From the NCBI RefSeq assembly GCF_007559025.1, contig NZ_CP041766.1, positions 1-64,000 on the forward strand: a DNA stretch of 64,000 bases, written 5' to 3'. Origin of the DNA: Tomitella fengzijianii (GTDB lineage Bacteria; Actinomycetota; Actinomycetes; Mycobacteriales; Mycobacteriaceae). Below are positions 58,141-64,000 of the stretch, one piece after another; within the stretch, counting starts at the first letter, position 1; each line of letters opens with the position of its first letter. The notes beneath the pieces are model-generated. The model saw only the letters and a program-made list of their open reading frames with translations. It made no database searches and was not told the DNA's origin. Position numbers and translations under genes: made by a program.

Positions 58141-59759
58141 GCCTCCGGGAGAGCTGCCTGCACTGCTGCGGCCGCTGCGTCGACGGCGTCGCCGACCGCG
58201 GGCGGCGCTGCATCCACGGCCGCCGCCACGGGCTCGGGCACCTCCGACCGCCACTGCGGAGCCGCCACCGGCGTCTGCTCCGACTGCGGCGACACGTCCT
58301 GCGCCGCCGCAGGCGTGACCGGAGCCGAGGCCGGCGGGACTGTCTCTGCCTGTGCGGCATTCGCGGCGTCCGCGGTCGTCTGCTGTGGGGCCGGTGTGGG
58401 TGTGGGTGCGGGCTGCGGATCGCCGGTGACGGCCGCCGTCGCGGCGGCGGCAGCGTCGCCCACTGCCGTCGCGGCGGGGCCGGTGATGACCGCGGCCTCG
58501 GCGGCCGCGTGATCCGCGGCGGCAAGGATCGCCTCGCCGCCCGGCTGGCCGGCGATCGCCTCACGCGCCTGGGCAGTGGCGGTCGCCGCATCGCGCTGGG
58601 CCTGCTGTCCGGCGTTGACGGCGCCGCGCACCGCGTCCGCCGCCGCGGGGTTCTCCCGGTCGAGGGAGTAGATGGTCTCGTGTGCCTGCCGGTATGCGGC
58701 GTCGGCGTCCGGGCGGTCGATCTGCGGCAGCGCGAACTCGTCGACCGGGTCGACTTCGCCGGCGCCGAACGCGTTCGCCGCCAGCGCGGCGGCGCCGCCG
58801 CCGAGCGCGGCCCCGGCGGCCCCGCCGGCCGCGAGCCCCGCCGCGCCGCAGGCCGTTGCGGCCGCAGTGCCGCCGACGAGGGTGCCGGCGACCGGGCCGA
58901 TCGGCGGGATCACCGGAGTACCCAGCCCGGCGCCGAGTGCCATGCCGGGGCCGACACACGCGGCGGCCGCGGGGACGGCGACCAGGGTGCCGCCGGCCAG
59001 GCCCCCGGCGACGGCGCCCGCGGCGCCCGCGGTCACTGTCGCCGCCGCCCGCTTGTCCGCCTCGGTACCCGATACGCCCTGGTCGCGCTGGTAGTCCGAC
59101 ACGGCCGACTCGACCCAGGAGGCGGTGTAATTGGTGCGCTCAGCGGCCTCGTCGGAGACGTACCAGGGGATATCCGACTGGTAGAAGCCGATCCGCAGCT
59201 TGCCCTCGGGCGGGCGGATCGGGCGGACAACACCCGCATCGGTGACCGCATCACCCTTGTCGGCGGCGGGTGCAGGCGTCGACTGCGCCCCAGCGTCGGC
59301 GTTCTCCGGGGCCGCCGTGTCGCCCGACGGAGCCACGGGGGTGTTGACGACCGGCTGCGTCTGCCCCGTCCCGCCGGCGTCGAGATAGTCCGGTGCGTCA
59401 CGCATCGGAGCGTTCGCGATCGGGGCCGGGGCCGGCACCCACGTGTCGGCATCGCCGACAGTCTCGGGCTGCGGCGCCGGAGTGGGAGCAGGCGCAGGCT
59501 CCGGTGCGGGCGCGGGCGCCGCGGCTTCCTCACTGGTTCCACCAAGGCCCGGCTGGACTCCGGCCGTTTCGCTGTCACCGCCGCCGAGCCCAGGTTGAAC
59601 GGTTGTTTCATCGGCGCCCACGTCGGCCGCGGGCACCCGGTAGATCGCGGGCTGAGCTGCTACAGCGCTGGTCGCAGACAGAACACTCGCACCTGTCAGG
59701 AACGTCGCAACTATCGCTGCTCGTGGTGCCGATGCAATCCGGTTGTGCCGTCCACTCAT
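58137..59759 (-). CDS. Exported Ala/Pro-rich protein ('insoluble domain' type), first gene of the transfer operon
   Basis: This is a 540-aa protein. A signal peptide (to about residue 35) is followed by a Pro/Ala/Glu low-complexity region (about 50-170), a short conserved block KLRIGFYQSDIPWYVSDEAA, a Gly/Ala transmembrane-like region (about 240-340, GAAGAVAGGLAGGTLV), a helical DADAAYRQAHETIYSLDREN stretch, and a Pro-rich tail. Similar proteins of mycobacteria, gordoniae and rhodococci are annotated as insoluble domain proteins; function unknown. It could line a channel or coat the transfer machine. AAGGGGAG precedes ATG 59759. Confidence 0.72.
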   Translation of the reverse strand: MSGRHNRIASAPRAAIVATFLTGASVLSATSAVAAQPAIYRVPAADVGADETTVQPGLGGGDSETAGVQPGLGGTSEEAAAPAPAPEPAPAPTPAPQPETVGDADTWVPAPAPIANAPMRDAPDYLDAGGTGQTQPVVNTPVAPSGDTAAPENADAGAQSTPAPAADKGDAVTDAGVVRPIRPPEGKLRIGFYQSDIPWYVSDEAAERTNYTASWVESAVSDYQRDQGVSGTEADKRAAATVTAGAAGAVAGGLAGGTLVAVPAAAACVGPGMALGAGLGTPVIPPIGPVAGTLVGGTAAATACGAAGLAAGGAAGAALGGGAAALAANAFGAGEVDPVDEFALPQIDRPDADAAYRQAHETIYSLDRENPAAADAVRGAVNAGQQAQRDAATATAQAREAIAGQPGGEAILAAADHAAAEAAVITGPAATAVGDAAAAATAAVTGDPQPAPTPTPAPQQTTADAANAAQAETVPPASAPVTPAAAQDVSPQSEQTPVAAPQWRSEVPEPVAAAVDAAPPAVGDAVDAAAAAVQAALPEA

Positions 59760-59849
59760 CGTCTCCCCTTCGTCGGCGGCCCCTCGCTGATGCATGACGC
59801 GGGAGGACTTCTGTTTCTTCATAATCACCTTTTGAGCACTACTGTATCC

Positions 59850-59878
59850 ATAATAATCGCACTCGACTCCCCCGTCAA
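59850..59878 (-). promoter_or_regulatory. Promoter of the transfer operon
   Basis: Read on the minus strand: -35 TTGACG (59873-59878), 17-bp spacer, -10 TATTAT (59850-59855). It is the best promoter of this region, about 90 bases before the first gene start (59759), and would serve all 13 genes down to 43599, whose ends overlap or nearly touch. Confidence 0.75.
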
Positions 59879-59994
59879 GTCTTCCACCCTTGTATAACTA
59901 TCTAGAATAACGTCAGCAGAGTATCAGAACGCGGCCGGAACCGGAGACAATGACAATCACGAATGACCTGGACTGCCCCCGACTAGGAGAAACC

Positions 59995-60447
59995 GTGCCC
60001 CGCAGCGTTGTCCGCGGCTTCTCTGGCGCGCGACTGCGCCAGCGCCGCACCGAGCGCGGTTTCACGATCGACGACCTCGGCGACCTGGCAGGCGTCTCGC
60101 CCCCCGTCGTCTCAGGCTGGGAGACGGGAAGATACTCGCCCACCCCCCATCTCCTCGACCGTGTCGCCACGGCTCTGCACATCACCATCCAGGACCTGGT
60201 CGTGTTGCCTCCGGAGAAGGCCATGCTCAGCGACCTGCGGACGCAAGCCGGACTCACGCAAGCCGATGTCGCCAAGGCCCTGGGCATCTCGCCGAGCACC
60301 CTGGGGCGGATCGAGAAGGGCCGCAAAGACATCGATGACGAGCTGCCGGCCGCGCTCGCCGAGGTGTATGAGACGACTACTGACCTCGTCATACGCGCCT
60401 GGGAACTGACGGTTGCGACACGCGCGGCCCATCTGCGTACACTGTGA
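59995..60447 (+). CDS. Tandem XRE-type HTH regulator, divergent from the transfer operon
   Basis: This is a 150-aa protein with two HTH_XRE domains: GARLRQRRTERGFTIDDLGD with SPPVVSGWETGRYSPTP, then LRTQAGLTQADVAKALGISP with STLGRIEKGRK. GTG 59995 has AGGAGA five bases upstream; an ATG at 59950 is possible. Two HTHs in tandem can span two operator sites. As the gene is divergent from the transfer operon and shares its promoter gap, it is the likely regulator of transfer. Confidence 0.82.
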   Translation: MPRSVVRGFSGARLRQRRTERGFTIDDLGDLAGVSPPVVSGWETGRYSPTPHLLDRVATALHITIQDLVVLPPEKAMLSDLRTQAGLTQADVAKALGISPSTLGRIEKGRKDIDDELPAALAEVYETTTDLVIRAWELTVATRAAHLRTL

Positions 60448-60575
60448 TATAGCTTTATAGAATAAAATCTCGCCCGCGATGGCTTCGGCGTGTCGCCGCA
60501 AGTCCGCCCTCATCACGTGGTTCGCTAGCAGGCAGCACCATTCGGAACCAGGTTCCAGCCGCGAAGGAGGACCCC

Positions 60576-60776
60576 ATGGCGATGCCGTCGAAAGGACAGA
60601 GGTCGTATATCCCGGTACGACTCCCGGTTCAGCTCCTCGAGGCCGTGGAACGCGCGCGCGCCAACGAGGGGGTCTCCTCGCGGAGTCAGTACGTCGCTGA
60701 CGTACTCGCGGAGCATCTCGGTGCCCACGAGCTCGTCGAAGAGAGGGGGAAGCAGCCGCAGACGTTGATCGCCTGA
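60576..60776 (+). CDS. Ribbon-helix-helix DNA-binding protein
   Basis: This is a 66-aa protein. SYIPVRLPVQLLEAVERARA followed by GVSSRSQYVADVLAEHLG is the RHH pattern of strand, helix, helix found in copy-number (CopG) and antitoxin proteins. AGGAGGACCCC precedes ATG 60576. It lies directly before the Rep gene, the place of a copy-number repressor. The strand residues R10, Y12 and P14 are typical of base contacts in the family. Confidence 0.78.
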   Translation: MAMPSKGQRSYIPVRLPVQLLEAVERARANEGVSSRSQYVADVLAEHLGAHELVEERGKQPQTLIA

Positions 60777-60791
60777 TGGACCCCAGATAAA

Positions 60792-60827
60792 AGAAGAACC
60801 CCAGCGCGCCAACGCCGGGGTCTTCCA
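60792..60827 (+). terminator. Hairpin between the RHH gene and rep
   Basis: GAAGAACCCC...GGGGTCTTC with inner AGCG/CGCC pairs and CAAAAAG after it, 16 bases after the RHH stop. It may act as a terminator or attenuator of rep. Confidence 0.55.
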
Positions 60828-60881
60828 AAAAGTTGAGAGAGCCGCAGCTACTCGGTCTCTCCATCCCCGAAGGGACTTACC

Positions 60882-62081
60882 TTGCCTGGTACGTCTCAGG
60901 GTAGCTCATACCCTGCAACAGTTTCAACGAACCCAGACGACGAACTCGACGTCGCTCTCGCCGCCGCGAAGAAGCGGGTAAAGCAGGCGGAAGCGTTAGC
61001 GGCGGACCAGCGTGGCAGCTCGTTCATGCTGCCTGTGGCCGAGAGCGCCTACACCACCGTCAACGCCTGGACCGGCCGCCACGACTGGCTCAATCAATGC
61101 CGGTGGGCCATCCGCACCCCCGACGGCGAGCGCCTGCGCAAGTACCACAAGGTCGCCCTGCCGACGTTCCTCGTCGCCATCGTCGCGATCGCGGCGTTCG
61201 CGGACTCGCGGACCGGAAGGGACGTGGCCGCCGCCGGCCGAACAATCGCCCGCCACGCAGGTGTCGGTAGCGCGAAAACCATCCAACGCACCCGCGCGGT
61301 CCTGCGCGCCCTCGGCCTCGCCGTCGAGATGGCGCGCGGACGCGTCCTCACCGGCGACGAGCACTACGCCGCCGAAATCCACCACGGCGGCCGGCAGCAC
61401 CGCGCGGCTTCCCGCTGGGCGCTCACAAGCCCCGTATGGGCGGTCACCGGAGCCGCAGCCGAGCGTCGCCGCAAGGCCAGCGGCTCCCCCGCCAAGGGCA
61501 AAAGTCGAGGCAGAAACTCTGTCCACCTATCCCGTTCTTCTTACGTACGTAAGAAGAACTCACCTAAGAAGGTAACTCACCGACGCGCGCGTGCGCGCGA
61601 GGCAACGCGCCATGCGCCCAACCCCATTCCCCGCCGACCGAGACCCCTGCACCTGCAACGGGCCGCCGCCGAGCTGCTGCGCATCGCTGTAACGCTCGAT
61701 GACGGCCGACATCCCGGCAGTGTGTGCGACGCCATCGAGTCCGCCGGCATCGACACAACACGCTGGCGCGGCCGCGACATCGCCCGCGCCCTCGACCACG
61801 ACACCCGCGAACGCGGCTGGGTGTGGCCCCACCGCTCACAAATCACCGACCCCGGCAGGCTGCTGCGCTGGCGCCTCGCGCGCATCGACTTCACCGGCCC
61901 CTCCCCCGCCGACCGCGCCGCCGCAGCACACGCCGACCGCGTGCAGCGTGCCGCGGCACGCGCCGCCGATCGAGGCCCCGGCAGCACCCCCGCCGGCCGG
62001 GCCGCCGCGCTTACGCTGTTCCGCCGTTCGCAGAAGGCCAAGCAGGAAGAACGCCGAAACCAGAACCGGTGTCTAGGATGA
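60882..62081 (+). CDS. Probable plasmid replication initiator (Rep)
   Basis: This is a 399-aa protein starting at TTG 60882 (AAGGGA upstream). The first half has CRWAIRTPDGERLRKYHKVA, then FADSRTGRDVAAAGRTIARH and SAKTIQRTRAVLRALGLAVE, a winged-helix pattern found in Rep proteins of actinobacterial plasmids. The linker 200-245 is very basic and carries a 26-bp palindrome in its DNA. The C-terminal half has ESAGIDTTRWRGRDIARALD and an Arg/Ala-rich helix. Rep is the simplest reading, supported by the RHH gene upstream; direct evidence of an origin is lacking. Confidence 0.6.
   Translation: MPGTSQGSSYPATVSTNPDDELDVALAAAKKRVKQAEALAADQRGSSFMLPVAESAYTTVNAWTGRHDWLNQCRWAIRTPDGERLRKYHKVALPTFLVAIVAIAAFADSRTGRDVAAAGRTIARHAGVGSAKTIQRTRAVLRALGLAVEMARGRVLTGDEHYAAEIHHGGRQHRAASRWALTSPVWAVTGAAAERRRKASGSPAKGKSRGRNSVHLSRSSYVRKKNSPKKVTHRRARAREATRHAPNPIPRRPRPLHLQRAAAELLRIAVTLDDGRHPGSVCDAIESAGIDTTRWRGRDIARALDHDTRERGWVWPHRSQITDPGRLLRWRLARIDFTGPSPADRAAAAHADRVQRAAARAADRGPGSTPAGRAAALTLFRRSQKAKQEERRNQNRCLG
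61534..61559. repeat. Perfect 26-bp palindrome inside rep
   Basis: The left half GTTCTTCTTACGT is followed without spacer by its exact complement. The centre TACGTA and the AT-rich arms contrast with the GC-rich surroundings. It is inside codons of the basic linker (about residues 218-226) and may be a Rep-binding site, part of oriV or an autoregulatory site. Confidence 0.85.
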
Positions 62082-62120
62082 GCACTAACGCTTCCACCTA
62101 TACCCGCTTAGGAACCCACC

Positions 62121-62576
62121 GTGAGCACCTTCGGCGACCGCCTGAACCATCTCGTCGAGACCGTCCACCCGGCCTCACGCGGGCCGCTGTCAAACGCCGA
62201 GATTGCCCAGGAGCTCACCCGGCGAGGACACAAAGTCACCGCCTCCTACATCGCCCAGATTCGCCGCGGGACTCGTGGGACCACTGGCGTCGCAGGGCAA
62301 CTCGTCCTGCACCTTGCCAGCATGTTCGGAGTTGAACCGGACTACTTCTACGACGACGACTTCGCCGCGGACACCGATCAGCAGCTCAAACTGATCGCGG
62401 CAGTGCGTGACTCGGGAGTCGAGCGCATCGCGACGCGCTCGATGGGCCTCTCCGCAGACGGTCTCGACGCCGTCGAAGGCTTCATCGAGCACCTGCGCAA
62501 GGTCGAGGGTATGCGCGCCTCACGCGAGAAGAAGCGCAAGCCAGGAGACGCCGGCACCAAGAGCAAAACCCGCTAG
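62121..62576 (+). CDS. HTH regulator, XRE/EspR-like
   Basis: This is a 151-aa protein starting at GTG 62121. The HTH (about 18-75) reads SNAEIAQELTRRGHKVTASY, IAQIRRGTRGTTGVAG and LASMFGVEPDYFYDDDFAAD, the pattern of EspR-like regulators of mycobacteria and relatives, with a helical C-terminal dimerisation part. The last 57 bases overlap the end of the opposite PAP2-like gene. In relatives such regulators stand next to the MAB_1171c-type membrane protein gene, here at 63062. Confidence 0.78.
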   Translation: MSTFGDRLNHLVETVHPASRGPLSNAEIAQELTRRGHKVTASYIAQIRRGTRGTTGVAGQLVLHLASMFGVEPDYFYDDDFAADTDQQLKLIAAVRDSGVERIATRSMGLSADGLDAVEGFIEHLRKVEGMRASREKKRKPGDAGTKSKTR

Positions 62577-63119
62577 GGCCTGATTGAGAGTGTGATCGCG
62601 CAAGACCAGCCGTGACCAGCCGATCAATACAGCCAGTGGAACTGCGAGCAGCGCCCACGGACTGATGAAGCCGACGCCGAGGACGATCCAGGCCCCTGCG
62701 ACCGCGGTATGCACGCTGATCTTCCACCGGGCAATGACCGTGATCGCGCCGATGAGCCCGATCGTCGCTACTCCGGCGACCGTCATTGCGACGATCCACG
62801 TCGGCGCCGCCGCGACCAGCTCGATCACCAAGGCGGCCACGGCGAGAGCGATGATGCCGCCGAGGACCGCTGTGCGCTCGTCGCGGTTCGTCACGTGCAC
62901 ATCACCGACACTGCGGCGCGCCATCATCGCGACGATCATCAGGATCGGCAGAATCCCCGCCATCACGGAAACGAACAGCGACCACCACAGATCACCGCGA
63001 ACGGCCCCGAAAACTACCGGCACCACGGCATTGAGAACCCACGGTGCACCGATGTTGGTGACTATCCGCGCCCACCCGGAAGTTTCTGCGGTCGAGACTG
63101 TGCCCTGCGCATCGCCCAT
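62520..63119 (-). CDS. PAP2-like membrane protein
   Basis: This is a 199-aa protein with five or more membrane segments. The C-terminal part, KISVHTAVAGAW and GWSRLVLRDHTLNQALAGFA, contains the SRxxxxDH-type arrangement of the PAP2 phosphatase family (Ser-Arg and His), although the first KxxxxxxRP motif is absent, so catalysis is uncertain. It might act on lipid phosphates. It overlaps the downstream end of the regulator gene by 57 bases and the start overlaps the next gene by 58. Confidence 0.65.
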   Translation of the reverse strand: MGDAQGTVSTAETSGWARIVTNIGAPWVLNAVVPVVFGAVRGDLWWSLFVSVMAGILPILMIVAMMARRSVGDVHVTNRDERTAVLGGIIALAVAALVIELVAAAPTWIVAMTVAGVATIGLIGAITVIARWKISVHTAVAGAWIVLGVGFISPWALLAVPLAVLIGWSRLVLRDHTLNQALAGFALGAGVSWLALLLA

Positions 63120-64000
63120 TGTCGAAGATCCTCCCCGTCATCGTGTAGAAGCTGTTCCGTGACGCCGGCCGCGTCGGCGAGCTCAGTGACCATCGCGTCC
63201 ACGTCGTGTGCAGTGTGCAGCGTGCGTGGTGGAGGCGTGCCGACCTCGTCGCGGTACAGACGGCGCACCGCTTGGTACTGGTGCAGCGCCACCGCGGTCC
63301 GTGCGACGGGTGCGTAGACGCACCCGACCGCGACGAGGAACAACCCCAGCGCGGCGATGGGCACGATTGCGTCGAGAACGGTCGCGGCGATGCCCAGGGC
63401 TCCCGCCCATACACAGAACAGGGCCACCAGCCGCACACTGACGTAGGCCAGGCAGAGAGCGGCGCCGGCGCACATCACCGCCATGCCCTGCCGGTGCGGA
63501 TCGGACAGACCAGCAGAACGTGCCGTGAGCCGCACCATCGCTACCCCGACGAACACTGCGAATACGTCGACGACCACCTCGGCGGCGACGATCCACGGAT
63601 TGTGCGCCTCCGTCAGCAGTTCGCGGCCGGAGCCCGCATCGCGGCCTGCGATGAAGAAGAAAGTGGCCTCCGTGGCCACGGCCAGCACCGTCAGGTGCAC
63701 GGCGGTACCCGCCGGCCTGCCGTGGGTCGTCCGTACCAGGGCCAATGCGGCTCCGATCGCCACAATGAGTGCGGAGCGCGACACCAGGAAAGACCAGACC
63801 AAACCTGCGCCGAAGAATGAGTCGATCCACGTGGACCACCGTTCGACGTTGATCGCTGCGGCCACTGCCAGGGCGAACAGCACGACGGTCGTCGCAGCCG
63901 CCGATGCGCTGCGGGTGCGCCGCCAGCGGACCGCGCGGATGATGCCAGCCAGGGTCAGCACGCCGGCCGCGGCCGGGCCGGCGAGGATCGCCGCGAGTGG
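63062..64000 (-). CDS. MAB_1171c-type membrane protein (DUF6545-like), partial
   Basis: The open frame runs from the window edge; the first 39 bases before a GTG at 63961 also look coding (hydrophobic), so the true start is outside. About seven membrane segments are followed by a cytoplasmic domain (VARTAVALHQYQAVRRLYRD, ending near the stop). This is the build of MAB_1171c-type putative transporters, found beside EspR-like regulators. At least 312 codons are present. Confidence 0.72.
   Translation of the reverse strand, partial: PLAAILAGPAAAGVLTLAGIIRAVRWRRTRSASAAATTVVLFALAVAAAINVERWSTWIDSFFGAGLVWSFLVSRSALIVAIGAALALVRTTHGRPAGTAVHLTVLAVATEATFFFIAGRDAGSGRELLTEAHNPWIVAAEVVVDVFAVFVGVAMVRLTARSAGLSDPHRQGMAVMCAGAALCLAYVSVRLVALFCVWAGALGIAATVLDAIVPIAALGLFLVAVGCVYAPVARTAVALHQYQAVRRLYRDEVGTPPPRTLHTAHDVDAMVTELADAAGVTEQLLHDDGEDLRQWAMRRAQSRPQKLPGGRG

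Noticed and set aside
1-64000. tRNA, rRNA or known riboswitch genes.
   Set aside because: No cloverleaf-type arrangement or conserved core was recognised by eye; a covariance-model scan could not be run.

Overview
The window is about 64 kb of high-GC DNA and reads as most of a large conjugative plasmid, or an integrated plasmid-like element, from a mycolic-acid-containing actinomycete (Gordonia/Rhodococcus/Tsukamurella/Mycobacterium type). The reasons are: a parA/parB-like partition pair, a KfrA-like protein, a probable replication initiator, a TraA/TrwC-type (MobF) relaxase, a complete actinobacterial type IV transfer operon (SCO6880-type, VirB4, VirD4 and VirB6 proteins), a cutinase-family protein inside that operon, and leaderless or GTG/TTG starts. 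The genus is an inference; no rRNA or chromosomal marker is present.

Layout. 0-2.6 kb: partition genes, a small membrane protein and a lipoprotein nuclease. 2.6-13.4 kb: an accessory region of short, mostly unknown genes built as cassettes (promoter with AATAGA boxes, conserved leader, strong ribosome site, gene, GC-rich hairpin). It includes DUF4192, an ArdC-type antirestriction protein, a glutaredoxin-like protein, a lone DnaB N-terminal domain and two paralogous HTH proteins. A structured element of about 400 bp occurs twice (2588-3003 and 10265-10737). Inside this region lies a minus-strand block with a secreted HNH/Excalibur nuclease and the KfrA-like gene. 13.6-19.3 kb: a defence island with a PD-(D/E)XK nuclease, a DUF1156-type DNA methyltransferase with zinc-binding cysteines, and an OLD-type ATPase/TOPRIM nuclease, flanked by near-identical 16-bp sites. 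19.8-22.1 kb: a DUF3800 gene pair and a serine resolvase with a probable res region.

22.2-34.3 kb: a catabolic cluster with IclR and TetR regulators, two paralogous solute-binding lipoproteins without a transporter, a CaiB-type CoA transferase, a hydratase-2-like hotdog protein, a TauD/TfdA dioxygenase, a nitroreductase, an enoyl-CoA hydratase and an acyl-CoA ligase. The gene set suggests uptake or sensing of an unusual organic acid, oxygenation, CoA activation and beta-oxidation-like steps; the substrate cannot be read from the sequence. 34.8-38.6 kb: an AAA ATPase and small minus-strand genes. 38.7-43.5 kb: a candidate oriT and the relaxase/helicase.

43.6-59.8 kb: a tightly overlapping minus-strand transfer operon read from a good promoter at 59850-59878. 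Exported envelope proteins come first (Ala/Pro-rich protein, VirB8-like proteins, cutinase, lytic transglycosylase-NlpC/P60), then the channel, ATPases and coupling protein. 59.9-64 kb: a divergent tandem-HTH regulator, a ribbon-helix-helix protein, the probable Rep protein containing a perfect 26-bp palindrome, and an HTH regulator facing two membrane-protein genes, the last of which runs off the window. No tRNA, rRNA, CRISPR array or intact insertion sequence was seen.
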